A stretch of DNA of 64,000 nt from Litoditis marina (GCA_964036275.1 OZ038440.1:6361690-6425689), one strand, 5' to 3'. Shown: positions 46,550-56,742, numbered from the stretch's first letter. A program made the numbers and translations. Notes: generated by a model not told the origin, from the sequence alone.

Positions 46550-46565
46550 TGGGGGCCGAACCGCT
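46550..46565 (+). promoter_or_regulatory. Probable tRNA primer binding site
   Basis: TGGGGGCCGAACC follows the 5' LTR directly. TGG plus ten bases is the form expected for pairing with a tRNA 3' end. I cannot name the tRNA from the sequence alone. Confidence 0.6.
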
Positions 46566-46911
46566 CTTTTGATTAATTGTAGAAGCGCGAAATTGAGAAT
46601 TTTAGTAAAGGCCTCGTGGTTAACGAAAGGTGTATTGCATTGAATACTTGTTGGCATTATTGTTATCATCTACCTTTGCGAAGTTGTCTGACGTGAGACG
46701 TCATACGGACACTGTCGCCGATCTGCCAAAGGGCAACCGAGTGAATTCTTGTGTTGGAAGCTATTTTCCTAGGGAAAGTGCTGCCCAAATTTTCATTTTC
46801 GGGTTGAATTTTGTCAGGATACAGGGTAATCGCTGCCCAAATTTTCATTTCGTCACTCAGTATTGATTGCAAGAACAGGAGTATTCCATTGTAATACAGT
46901 TCATTTCCAGA

Positions 46912-49900
46912 ATGTCTACGGGAGAATCAAACGACAATGGGAGTCAGCAAGGGTCAGCAAGAACAACAGCTATGACAAATGTGAGTGTACAAAATCAAAG
47001 GGGGACGAGAGAGTTGAGAACACAGCTAGACAGAAGTGTAGTTAGATTGATGACAGTGGCTGAGCAAAGTATTTCAAAATGTGTACGTCTAGGCGAGGAA
47101 AAGGATGCATTGGTACAACCTGTTCGCCTAGAGGCACAGGCATTGAGAGAAATGGTGCAACTAGTGCAGATGGAGCATCCAGGGAAACTTCCAGTAGAAC
47201 ATGGGATAGCAATGGCTCTCAAGGCAATGAAGATCCAAACATTGGCAGAACTCCGGAAATTTGTGGAAACGTCCAGAAAGGATCTTGACATAACGAGGGA
47301 AATTACGCAAATTGTTGGCTGCCCAAGAGGAAGCATGGTAGAAAGGGTGTTAGGTATGCAACAATTGATCACGAGTGTTTCTAGAACATTAGATTGTGAG
47401 GAGGAACATATAGCTGAGAGGTGTGAAGAGGTGAACGCCAGATTGGAAGGGTTATTGGAAGAGAGACAACAAGACATGAACGTTATCCAATTTCAGAGAA
47501 ACCAGATGACGGAGAACGACCTATTGGACGGGGGAGGACAAGAGTCAGAAGAGATAGGTATGCAATACGGGTACTACACAGAACATTGGAGAGCGATGGA
47601 TGAGCATGAGAGAGTAGATAATGAAAGTACAGAGGGTGAAAAACGTCGGGTACTCAGGCCAGCCGGCATTCCCCAATTGAACACAGTGACAGATAATCCA
47701 TTTCAGACCCAGATATTGCGGAGACACTGCTCGGAGGCGGACAGGACAAGATCGCACAGGAGAAGTGAGTCGAATCATTATGATTATCAAACACAACGGA
47801 ACCCACAACAAGACAGACCACAGAAGCAACAGGCAACAAGTGAAGGGAGAGATGTAATGTCTAATGTGGTAATCGAGTTGTTACGGGCACAAGCAGCACC
47901 TGATTTGGAACCATATAGTGGGGAAAACGGGGAAAGTTGGATGCAATTCATCAAGCTGTTTCTGGTCAAATACCCGAAAACAACTTGGACGGATGAACAA
48001 TTGAGAACAATGTTGCAGGCTAGGTTGAAAGGTAGTGCAAAGGCACAATATTGGGCTTTGTCAGAACAAGAACGTTGTTTATCATTTGATGTACTGGTAG
48101 AGAATATGAAGACTCGAATGAAGGGGGATGAAACAACAACAAGGTTGAAAGCGGGAAAATTGTTGAAAACCCTGAGTATGCTTCCTGGACAAAATGTAGC
48201 CGAGTTTTGTTTGGAAATCGAGAAACTGACAGCGCAAGCTGATCCTGACAGATCAGTGGCAGATTTATCGTTCCGGCGCGCAGAAATTCTTTATGATTCA
48301 TTGAACAATTGGGAAGGCAGTTTTCATCTGGCACAGATCATTGAAACAACATCGAAACAGAGGGTATACGAAGAAATGAAGAAAGCAGCAATGATAATGG
48401 AACGTACAAAGCAACCAGTGAAACCAATGGGAAACACGGTACAGAAACAGGCGGAAGGAAAAAGGTGGGAAGGTAAACTTGAATTTGGAAAAACAAGTGA
48501 GAGAGAACCAAAACAAAAAGGTACGAAAAAGTGTTTCTACTGTGACAAGCCAGGACATTTCAAGAAAGAGTGCAGAAAGTATATATACGATACATCGAAT
48601 GGATTGGTGAGACAACAAGGGAATAATGGTATGAGACAATTTGAGTACCGGAACAATGGAAACAACACAAACCAACAGACGCAGCAAGGGTATGGATATA
48701 CAGGGAATGTAAGTCAACCATTCACACAGAGACAACAACCACCACCACCAATACAACAACAACCACCACCACTACAACAACAACAATTTCAACCGAGAGC
48801 ATATGCAACACTACTTATGGAGAATGTTCGCAGTTGCAAGGTAACTACACATGATAGCTCACGTGGGTCAGCAATACAACGATTATTCGGGGAAAAATCA
48901 GAAATGGAGGTGGAAATACTGGGAGGAAGATATCAGGCTTTGATGGACACTGGGTCACAGCTATCGATTTTGTCGGGTCAGGTATTGAGGGATGCAGACG
49001 ATAGAGGGTTTGATCTACATTCGGCTTTAATAGAAGTTCCTACTGGAAACCATACCATCTTGAATGCATCGGGAGATGAGATGAAATTTCTGGCGACGAC
49101 CCAAATCAAGTTGACTGTGCCGAGGACTGGTAAATCAACGGAGGTCTGCTGGCATATAGACGGTAGTAGAGACAGGGTAATCATCATCGGAACGAATGCT
49201 TTACGGGATGTAGGGGTGAATCTGACGGTGGAAGGGAAACATCATCCAACGGAAGAGAACAAACAGAACCAACAAGGAGACGTGACATGTAACAAGATTC
49301 AGGCAAGGGTCAAAGAAAGGGTGGTAGTCGCAGCAGGACAAACGAAGCCTATATGTTTATCGGGTCCACAACAACAAGACATGGTATTGTGGTCGAGGAA
49401 TGATAATGTAGCCCCGGGAGTTTTCCATATCAACGCGGAAGGCGAGACGAACGTACAAATCACAAATGACTCTAGTCACCCTGTAATCTTCAAGAAAGGG
49501 GAAGAAATTGGGAATTGGGGAAATGAGGCGTGGAACAAGGTACCATTAGACACGGCATGGGAGATGTTGGACGATCGTAATGGTAAACCTAACTTGGAAA
49601 CTACCGAACGTGATGACAAGTTATTGGGGATCCTGAACGATAAACGAACAGAGGAAAACATGTCGGAAAAATTGTCGGAATTGGTCATGGAGTTCAAAGA
49701 TATTTTCACAATTGATGATTCGGAGTTGACGAGGACAGATGCAGTAGAACATGTCATCGATACGGGGGGGAATACTCCAATAAGACAGAAAACCCGACCG
49801 GTACCAATAGGGGCCAGAGCTAAATTCAAGGATATGATTCAGGATCTATTGAAGAGAGATTTGATTGAGAAAAGTAAGTCAGAATGGGCATCACCCATAG

Positions 49901-50283
49901 TACTAGTAGAGAAGAAGGATAAAACATTGAGGTTGTGCATTGATTACCGAGAACTGAACAAGGTCATCAAACAAGATTCGTATCCACTACCAGCGATTGA
50001 CAAAGTATTACAAACACTGGGTGGAAAGAGCTGGTTTAGTACATTGGACATGTGCGCAGGGTATTGGCAAATTCCTCTATCAAGTGAAGCCAAGGAAAAG
50101 AGTGCATTCACGACCAGCGAAGGGTTGTTTCAATTCAAGGTACTACCGTTTGGACTGAGCACAAGCCCAGCCACATTTCAGAGGTTGATGGACACAGTGT
50201 TAGAAGGTGTAAGGGGAGAGGAAGTACATGTCTACATTGATGATATCATGATCGCAACCGACACAGAAAAAAAAACATTATGA
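46912..50283 (+). CDS. Retrotransposon gag-protease-RT (N part), frame ends inside RT
   Basis: ATG at 46912 (MSTGESNDNG); the open frame before it has no ATG. The frame encodes 1123 residues. A helical, charged gag region is followed by a capsid-like part (about 330-480), a CCHC zinc knuckle (CFYCDKPGHFKKEC, residues 541-554), a Pro/Gln-rich linker, an aspartic protease with DTG at 679-681, and the RT palm with LCIDYRELNKV (about 1010) and YIDD (1108-1111). The frame then stops at TGA 50281. The expected continuation of RT lies in another frame (50276 onward). A run of nine A at 50267-50275 marks the break. Because it is inside the RT domain, it looks like a one-base mutation or sequence error, not programmed frameshifting. 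Confidence 0.9.
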   Translation: MSTGESNDNGSQQGSARTTAMTNVSVQNQRGTRELRTQLDRSVVRLMTVAEQSISKCVRLGEEKDALVQPVRLEAQALREMVQLVQMEHPGKLPVEHGIAMALKAMKIQTLAELRKFVETSRKDLDITREITQIVGCPRGSMVERVLGMQQLITSVSRTLDCEEEHIAERCEEVNARLEGLLEERQQDMNVIQFQRNQMTENDLLDGGGQESEEIGMQYGYYTEHWRAMDEHERVDNESTEGEKRRVLRPAGIPQLNTVTDNPFQTQILRRHCSEADRTRSHRRSESNHYDYQTQRNPQQDRPQKQQATSEGRDVMSNVVIELLRAQAAPDLEPYSGENGESWMQFIKLFLVKYPKTTWTDEQLRTMLQARLKGSAKAQYWALSEQERCLSFDVLVENMKTRMKGDETTTRLKAGKLLKTLSMLPGQNVAEFCLEIEKLTAQADPDRSVADLSFRRAEILYDSLNNWEGSFHLAQIIETTSKQRVYEEMKKAAMIMERTKQPVKPMGNTVQKQAEGKRWEGKLEFGKTSEREPKQKGTKKCFYCDKPGHFKKECRKYIYDTSNGLVRQQGNNGMRQFEYRNNGNNTNQQTQQGYGYTGNVSQPFTQRQQPPPPIQQQPPPLQQQQFQPRAYATLLMENVRSCKVTTHDSSRGSAIQRLFGEKSEMEVEILGGRYQALMDTGSQLSILSGQVLRDADDRGFDLHSALIEVPTGNHTILNASGDEMKFLATTQIKLTVPRTGKSTEVCWHIDGSRDRVIIIGTNALRDVGVNLTVEGKHHPTEENKQNQQGDVTCNKIQARVKERVVVAAGQTKPICLSGPQQQDMVLWSRNDNVAPGVFHINAEGETNVQITNDSSHPVIFKKGEEIGNWGNEAWNKVPLDTAWEMLDDRNGKPNLETTERDDKLLGILNDKRTEENMSEKLSELVMEFKDIFTIDDSELTRTDAVEHVIDTGGNTPIRQKTRPVPIGARAKFKDMIQDLLKRDLIEKSKSEWASPIVLVEKKDKTLRLCIDYRELNKVIKQDSYPLPAIDKVLQTLGGKSWFSTLDMCAGYWQIPLSSEAKEKSAFTTSEGLFQFKVLPFGLSTSPATFQRLMDTVLEGVRGEEVHVYIDDIMIATDTEKKTL

Positions 50284-53200
50284 GGTGTTGAAAGAAGTAT
50301 TTACAGCACTCCGAAAAGCTCATCTTTGTTTGAAGGCACAAAAGTGCAAGTTTATGGAGAGAAAAGTTCCGTTTTTGGGCCACGTGGTCAATGAACAGGG
50401 TGTACATGTGGATCCAGCGAAAGTAGAGGCTATTAAGAACTATGAGAGACCAGAAACGGTATCTAAGTTGAGAACTTTCCTTGGAATGGCATCGTATTAT
50501 CGGAAGTTTGTGTTGAAATTTGCTTCTCTAGCAAAACCACTACACGAGCTTACGAGCCCAAAAGTTCCATGGATATGGAACGAGGAAGCAGAACAATCAT
50601 TCCAGAAATTGGAAGATATTCTGTGTGATGCTCCAGTGTTGGCACAGCCTGACGTGGAGAAGGCGAGGAGTGGAGAGAAACCATACATATTGTATACGGA
50701 TGCGTCGGGAACGGGGGTTGGAGCAGTATTATGCCAAGAAGGAAAAGACAAGATTCTTCATCCAATTTGTTTCACGTCCAAGGGGCTGTCGAAAGCGGAA
50801 AGAAATTACCATGTCACAGACCTGGAAGCACTAGCTGTTGTTCATGCGGTACAGAAATTCCATTATTTCATATACGGGATGAAGGTCATCGTACGGACAG
50901 ATCATCAACCTTTGACCAGCCTATTCAAAAGAACTACGATTTCGGGGAGAGTGATGAGATGGGCGTTACAACTACAGAGTTATGATTTGAAAATGGAATA
51001 CATCAAAGGCACAGCAAATGTGGTGGCAGATGCATTATCCAGAGGTGTGCCATATCAGGAGGTAGTGGATCGTACATGTCCGGAGGATGAGAAAATCGTT
51101 TGTAATATGGGAGTAGACACGGAGTCATGGTTAAGTCTATTGGAAAGGGATGAAGATTTCGAAGAAATACTGGAAAAGGTGAAAAAGGGACAGAAAAAGG
51201 GTCGAGTATTACTGCAAGGGTGCAAACGAAATCTATGGATAACAGACTTCACGATCACAGATACCGATTTGATGATAACTTTGGAAGGGGGACAAATTAG
51301 AAGGGTAGTACCAAGAGAGAAAAGGAAAGAATTATTCAAGGAGGCACATGCAGGAGTATGGGCTGGGCATTTCGGACCAAAGAAAGTACTGAAAAAATTG
51401 AAACAAGGAGTATTTTGGAATGGAATGGATAAGGATGTCTATAATTGGTACGCAGAATGTCAGAAATGTTTCGTCAGCAACAATACAACGGGAAACACAC
51501 CTCCATTGAAACCGATTGTAACAACAATGCCGTACGAACTAGTAGGAGTAGATATCATGGAAATGGGTCTATCCACACAAGGAAACAAGTACATACTGAC
51601 AGTTATCGATCATTTCTCCAAATGGTTAGGGGCCTATGCAATTCCGGATAAATCAGCGAAAACAGTAACAAGTACGTTGGTTAACAGATGGATTTGCGAA
51701 GGAGGGAGATGGCCTAAGAAATTTCACTCTGACCAGGGAGGTGAGTTCATCAACAACATCTGCGACGAGTTAGGAAAATTGACGAAAATCGACTGGTCAT
51801 ATACAAAGGGTTACAACCCCAGAGAGAATGGCATCACGGAAAGGGTAAATCGCACAATTGCTCAAAGTTTGAAGAAAAGTGGGGTAACACCTTGCGAATG
51901 GGATCAACTTCTACCATATACGATGTTTGCATACAATACAACAGTACATGAAGCAACCGGAGAATCACCTTTCTTTTTGTTACATGGATTTGATCAAGGA
52001 GTATTGTCAGAAAACCTACCCCTAGGCAAATTATCATTACATTTAGTCGACAATGATGACTACAGGGCAGAATTGATCGAAGGGATGAGAATGATAAGGG
52101 AAAAGGCAAAAGAGAAAAATGATCAAGAACGGGAGAGAATGAAAGGATATTATGATCAACAGAATGGGGTAGAAGGCAAGGAGTTTCCTAAAGTAGGACA
52201 AACGGTTTATATGAAAATTCCAGCGGAAAAATCAACTTCGAAACACCCAAAGTTGACGATTGACCTGGCGGGACCATATCGGGTATTAGAAACATCGGAA
52301 AACTCAGCATTGATCACGAATTTGAACGAGAAAACAGAACCAATCAGGATAAATTTTGATTTGTTGGTGGTAGTTCCGAAGGAAATTGGAAACGAACCAT
52401 TAATAACAAGGAAAACAAGAGCAAACAAAGGGAAAAAGAATGTAGTTCGGGTGAACAACGTCAGAGTAATTGAGAATAATTCCAGGCCGGTATATTTCGA
52501 GCTCAATGAGGGTGATCCGCTCCATCCGGGATTTATCTGTTTGAATCAAACCCTTCCTGGGGTCAATGGAAGTATCTACACTCCAAAATGTCAAATTCAA
52601 CACTACAATATCTGGAAGTTATTTGGAGATCGTAGAGACACCCCGGGGGATCTACTGTTGAACAACCTTGCGGCATCCGCCCACTTTTGTTCCGTTTTCT
52701 CTGATGGAAATATACTTCCCATGGACCAAATGGGAAAGGCGTTGGATGCAAGCACCCCGTACTATTCAGTGAAGGGTTGGAAAATCGCGCTATCGACAAT
52801 GAAAGAGAAGTGCATCCATGCCGTGAGATTCATGTCAAAGATCCCAAGAAACGGAATCCCAGTATACAAGGAAAAGGAGGGACTACCAGACCTGCGACTG
52901 TTCCAAGAAGCATGGAAGGCGTCGGAAAGAGAGCCATTGAAGATGATCACTGAGAAAGGGAAGAAGAAAGGTTTGCCGATGCTCCTGGTACCAACGAATT
53001 CGTTCGACAACATCATGCAGTTCGAGTTTGAAGAGACGCACGTGTTGAAATACAAGTTTTTCGAGTCGATTCCGAACCTCATTGGACAATACGATGTCAG
53101 CCGGGTATTCATAATTGGACCCTCATATATTCCGACAGAAAAGATTGGCCCGTGCATCGAAGCTATCATGGATAGGATGGAGTCAGAGGGGATTCGCGGA

Positions 53201-53773
53201 ATCTTAGTGCCACAACCGTGGAACTATCCGTCGGGAGAAGACGCAATGCAGATTATTGGAAACAGTTATATAGCAAGAAGGAATCAGAGAATGGACGAAG
53301 GCCGACGACCCCTGTTGGATTCACTATATCCAGAGCAAGGATCGGTACCATCAGTCACGGATGTATTCGCGTGCTTAGGAGTGGAACCGAGGGAGAGACT
53401 GAGGGACGCGTTCACTACGCAGCAACTGGAGACGTACTTCAAGTATCTCAGCAGAGGGTTGAGCGAGAAGTTCAAGTTCCCGGACTACCGGAAATTCCGA
53501 CCTACGACCACAAAGAAGACAACAACAGCCGAAGTATCATCGCCGACCGTCAACTTCAACACCAGCGCCAACCGAGGGAAACCTGTTCAGCACTATGGAA
53601 ACAACAGGGTGCCAACGACGAACACAGTTGCACCTTTCCGTGGAAACAACAGGGTGCCAACGACGAACACAGTTGCACCTTTCCGTGGACGCCCACAGAC
53701 CAGCCACCCCCGAGGCAGCCGTTACCAGCCATATGGAAGAGGAGGAGGTCAGCAGTACAACCACTACAAGTAG
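50276..53773 (+). CDS. Retrotransposon RT (C part)-RNase H-integrase plus long unknown C-terminal region
   Basis: The frame runs 1165 codons to TAG. In order: the end of RT (FLGHVVNEQG, FLGMASYYRKF), RNase H (YTDASGTGVGAVL near residue 140; TDHQPL), integrase with an HHCC zinc finger (about 355-395), catalytic Asp in GVDIM (about 425), Asp in FHSDQGGEF (about 484) and Glu in NGITERVNRT (about 523). After about residue 700 come some 465 residues I do not recognise, ending in a Gly/Arg/Tyr-rich tail with a perfect 45-bp tandem duplication (53597-53641 and 53642-53686). There is no start codon of its own; it should be the continuation of the preceding frame. Confidence 0.9.
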   Translation, partial: HYEVLKEVFTALRKAHLCLKAQKCKFMERKVPFLGHVVNEQGVHVDPAKVEAIKNYERPETVSKLRTFLGMASYYRKFVLKFASLAKPLHELTSPKVPWIWNEEAEQSFQKLEDILCDAPVLAQPDVEKARSGEKPYILYTDASGTGVGAVLCQEGKDKILHPICFTSKGLSKAERNYHVTDLEALAVVHAVQKFHYFIYGMKVIVRTDHQPLTSLFKRTTISGRVMRWALQLQSYDLKMEYIKGTANVVADALSRGVPYQEVVDRTCPEDEKIVCNMGVDTESWLSLLERDEDFEEILEKVKKGQKKGRVLLQGCKRNLWITDFTITDTDLMITLEGGQIRRVVPREKRKELFKEAHAGVWAGHFGPKKVLKKLKQGVFWNGMDKDVYNWYAECQKCFVSNNTTGNTPPLKPIVTTMPYELVGVDIMEMGLSTQGNKYILTVIDHFSKWLGAYAIPDKSAKTVTSTLVNRWICEGGRWPKKFHSDQGGEFINNICDELGKLTKIDWSYTKGYNPRENGITERVNRTIAQSLKKSGVTPCEWDQLLPYTMFAYNTTVHEATGESPFFLLHGFDQGVLSENLPLGKLSLHLVDNDDYRAELIEGMRMIREKAKEKNDQERERMKGYYDQQNGVEGKEFPKVGQTVYMKIPAEKSTSKHPKLTIDLAGPYRVLETSENSALITNLNEKTEPIRINFDLLVVVPKEIGNEPLITRKTRANKGKKNVVRVNNVRVIENNSRPVYFELNEGDPLHPGFICLNQTLPGVNGSIYTPKCQIQHYNIWKLFGDRRDTPGDLLLNNLAASAHFCSVFSDGNILPMDQMGKALDASTPYYSVKGWKIALSTMKEKCIHAVRFMSKIPRNGIPVYKEKEGLPDLRLFQEAWKASEREPLKMITEKGKKKGLPMLLVPTNSFDNIMQFEFEETHVLKYKFFESIPNLIGQYDVSRVFIIGPSYIPTEKIGPCIEAIMDRMESEGIRGILVPQPWNYPSGEDAMQIIGNSYIARRNQRMDEGRRPLLDSLYPEQGSVPSVTDVFACLGVEPRERLRDAFTTQQLETYFKYLSRGLSEKFKFPDYRKFRPTTTKKTTTAEVSSPTVNFNTSANRGKPVQHYGNNRVPTTNTVAPFRGNNRVPTTNTVAPFRGRPQTSHPRGSRYQPYGRGGGQQYNHYK

Positions 53774-53963
53774 TCGACGTTGAGGGCCTGTATTTTGCTT
53801 CCGCCCGATTATATGTTGATACTATCAGTAAAGGTCCTATATACGTTTCAGAGACCTCCGTTAGAATGTGTTTCATTTTTAATGGGTTATTCTAGTCTCA
53901 AGCCCAGTTTTATGTTTTCCGCAACCACAAATCGTCGGGACGCCTCTTCGGAGACCCCCGGGT

Positions 53964-54334
53964 TGTAAGAAATATATTGTGTTTAATTATTGTTTCCAAC
54001 GCTATGAGCGCTGTACATGATATGTGTGTCCTGTTTTTACAAGCCAGACGGCAATTTGTTATCTCGTTGCATAGTAATCTTTGTATGGCGGATTCGCACG
54101 TATTTTACCATCGATTGTTTTTTTTGGTCATCTTTTTGTTTTTAGACTAGGGCAAGCTCTCGCTCCGGTCTAGTTTGTCTATCAGTGCCCGCTCTTTGGT
54201 TTGCGTTACTTTCGTAATAAATCTCGGGTCAAAACTATTTCTTATTCGTGTTTACAACACTACGTGGTTATATACCACTAGTTATCTCTACTTTTATCAA
54301 TTGACTCGTATTATTAGGATTTCTATCCTTTACA
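53964..54334 (+). repeat. 3' LTR
   Basis: Identical to the 5' LTR over 371 bp. Followed by AATTGCACAACC, which continues the interrupted dispersed repeat. Confidence 0.95.
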
Positions 54335-54610
54335 AATTGCACAACCCCGTGAAACATGTTAAACACAGCCGAACTCAGAAACGTGCAATTACAAAGTACA
54401 CGATTGCTCATTAGAATGCTAACTTCACGTAGAATGCTAACTTCACGTGAAGATCGAGATCAAACTCGCCGACTGAAATACGAACTATACTGTAAGTCAA
54501 TTGCACAGTCACGTCAAACATGGTGAACACGGCAGAACTGAGAAACGTGCACCGGTTAAATGCACGATTCCTCATTAGAATGCCAATTTTACGTGACTAT
54601 TTAATTTACT
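54335..54610. repeat. Two adjacent copies of a dispersed repeat of about 135 bp
   Basis: Both contain the order AATTGCACA, CAGAACTGAGAAACGTGCA (or near), GCACGATTCCTCATTAGAAT and CACGTGACTATT-like ends. Other copies are near 5360-5500, 13276-13365, 14720-14800 and 15410-15540. The first copy here was split by the LTR retrotransposon; its left end (ATATACTGTTAGTCAATT) is at 46161-46178. Confidence 0.8.
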
Positions 54611-54811
54611 TACAAGTATATTGTATACACTTATAGGCTTATAGCATCTACTCAAAATACTTATCCTTAAAATTGAACTCATGACTATTTGAATACTCTA
54701 AGAGTCACAAAATACTGATGTCAATGAGAATTCTCTGACGCACTGAAAATAGCTCTCCCTATAAAATTCGACAAAATCTTCAAAGTTTCTCCGTGCAAAC
54801 TTCCCTGTTAC

Positions 54812-55220
54812 CTGTGTTGTGAGTGTGATTTCTCGTTTGGAAAGTTCCTCCTGAGTCTGGAAATAAACAGTACTATACGAGTTCCATACTGTTCACTGAT
54901 TATATTACAGATTAAATATTTGTATATACTTTTCTCGCACTCCCCTCACTCTCCCGTCATGGTTCTCTCTCTATTTCTCTCTCACTCATGCTCACCTTGT
55001 ACAGAATATGCGCCCAAATAAGGGAAGGTGATAGAACCGCTGAGCAAACTACAAGAAGCACAAGTTGCTCTCCATAAACGACGATACTCTTCGAGAGTGG
55101 AATATCGGTGTCCGGAACATCCCAGTAGATCAAATCTGGTGCGAAGATGTAGTTCATGTTTGGTAGAAGTTCGAGCACAAACATCGTAGTGAACACTACA
55201 TATCCCACGGACATAAACAC
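54812..55220 (-). pseudogene. Chemoreceptor relic, copy 8 (exons 4 and 5 only)
   Basis: Exon 4 is 55220-54996 (75 codons, open; NMNYIFAPDLIYWDVPD region and a TM5-like end). Exon 5 is 54856-54812 (ELSKREITLTTQ, the 15-residue loop). Both have proper splice sites and the family phase. The sequence is quite diverged from the array. I found no exons 1-3 upstream (that space is the RT gene) and no exons 6-7 downstream, where the LTR element sits. It may be a remnant, or exons too diverged for me to see could remain. Confidence 0.7.
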
Positions 55221-55596
55221 CTGTAATTCCCTATTATTGTATTCGAATAACAACATACCACATATTTATCACAATTGTTGCATCCATGTGTGGTGCGTTG
55301 TTCATCAGTTACAGATATGAAATCACACGTTTTCACACTATTGAAACTAGATTGACAGCAGTTGTTTGTCTTCTTCTTCTTGTGTCATTAAATTATAAGA
55401 AAACTAGGAAGTGGAAACTACTATACAAAACCACGTTGCTCGTGTAAACAAGCTCAACTAACTGTTAATATCAGGCTACTTTAGTAATTAATAAACGAAA
55501 AAAGTCCAGAGGAGAGAGGAATGAAAAGAGGTAAGAGAGTGAGAGATGAATTTATTTGCACTGTGCAAATTCCTAGATTGTCTATTACAAACATTA

Positions 55597-55664
55597 GTCA
55601 CCTTGACATTTCGGGCAATTACCGATCCATATGTCAGACAGGATGCCCTCATCAGTAGATGACC
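55597..55664 (-). ncRNA. Candidate minimal hammerhead ribozyme
   Basis: On the minus strand: strand 1 of stem I (GUCAUCUA, 55663-55656), core CUGAUGA (55655-55649), stem II GGGCA/UGCCC (55648-55644 with 55617-55613) with further AUCC/GGAU pairing in its loop, core GAAA (55612-55609), then a one-pair stem III (A-UG-U), cleavage nucleotide C at 55605, and strand 2 of stem I (AAGGUGAC, 55604-55597). Stem I pairs over seven positions including one G-U; the pair next to the core is an A-A mismatch. Very short stem III is known for the hammerheads of Penelope-like retroelements. It lies about 200-300 bp downstream of a Penelope-like RT on the same strand, where such elements carry them. Activity is untested. 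Confidence 0.6.
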
Positions 55665-55874
55665 TGTTATAGTTAACCTAGTAAGATTATTTCAAGAAAT
55701 TGAGTTAGAAGATGTAAAAAGAGTCCATTTACACTTACACAAGAGCAGAATGATGACCAGTGAGTCAGCTGAGTGCAAGAGGAGGTTCAGAAAATGGACA
55801 GACAATTATTGATCGAACTGTTCGCTGGATCAAAAGTTCACGTCCTGCATCTGATAATCTAGTAAACAATTGCA

Positions 55875-56375
55875 AGTCAATTGCATACTTACTTGTGATA
55901 AATGTTTTATCAGCAATTACTTTATAGAAGCGTCTAAGAATCAACATTTCAGGCCAACCATTTTTTTAAAAAAAACTAGCAAGCTGTTTTGCTCTTGCTA
56001 AGAAATCTTCATAGTCTGAACAAGCACGTGTTATTCGTATTATTTCGCCAGTAATTGTATTCAAACCAATTCTACTATCAATATTCGAAAAGTAGTTTGG
56101 ATATCTTATAACGTCAAACTTAAAGAGATCAGTTTTATTAAATAGAGATACTTTAATCTGGGGAATTGTCACAGTGATATCCAAATCGAGAAACTCGCAA
56201 TTTGTTTTCAAATCCGCTGTTGCTTCTAAACTCAATGAAGAGTCATAGATTTGAGCTAAATCTGCTTTAAAATTATCGGATACATCGGAAATATGTAACA
56301 GATCATCGATATATCGATATGTATAATTGTACTTTCGTGCGAAATGTTGCCCTCGTGTGTCTAAAACTGATTTAA
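55875..56375 (-). pseudogene. Penelope-like reverse transcriptase, C-terminal half
   Basis: Reads YRYIDDLLHISD (catalytic Asp pair), then CEFLDLDITV and RYPNYFSNI with RITRACSDYEDFLARAKQL. This is the order of a Penelope-type or related RT with a YIDD box followed by a conserved FLD and a C-terminal helical block. After LASFF a homopolymer stretch (T8 A7 on the sense strand) shifts the frame, but the expected continuation is visible in the next frame (NGWPEMLILRRFYKVI). The N-terminal half is at 58972-59386. The two are separated exactly by the Helitron-like element. Confidence 0.75.
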
Positions 56376-56742
56376 TAGTAAAAAGTGGGGGAACCAACAA
56401 ATGTGTGAGTTGTGTTTGGTTCGACCTCGATATCAGCAAAAAGTGAACGATACGAATTGCTGTGATACTGTAGCAGAAGTATTCTGCAAAAATAGAACAA
56501 TACAAATGTTGCACAATGGTTCACGAAGCCCGCATGATATTTCAGAAATTGCCGAAGGGTATTTTATGTGTGCTTTGACGACATGCGTGCGTTGTGAACC
56601 ATTGTGCAACATTTGTATTGTTCTATTTTTGCAGAATACTTCTGCTACAGTATCACAGCAATTCGTATCGTTCACTTTTTGCTGATATCGAGGTCGAACC
56701 AAACACAACTCACACATTTGTTGGTTCCCCCACTTTTTACTA
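56376..56742. repeat. 367-bp palindrome at the element terminus, copy B
   Basis: Same length and same position as 23025-23391, inverted together with the whole element. Arms run from TAGTAAAAAGTGGGGGAACC to GGTTCCCCCACTTTTTACTA. The four long open frames over it are mirror images of each other and not genes. Confidence 0.9.

Larger units (their letters stand above)
46179..54334 (+). mobile_element. Ty3/gypsy-type LTR retrotransposon, recent insertion
   Basis: The 8156-bp element has two 371-bp LTRs that I compared base by base and found identical, so it is young. It is flanked by AATT on both sides. Joining the flanks with one AATT recreates the dispersed repeat TACTGTTAGTCAATTGCACA seen elsewhere in the window. 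The order gag, protease, RT, RNase H, integrase is that of Ty3/gypsy elements, which nematode workers call Cer elements. I see no convincing polypurine tract next to the 3' LTR. There is no envelope-like membrane protein. Confidence 0.95.

Noticed and set aside
50260..50290. Programmed ribosomal frameshift between the two retrotransposon frames
   Set aside because: The shift would fall within the RT domain right after YIDD, not at a gag-pol boundary; a homopolymer length error or mutation is simpler.
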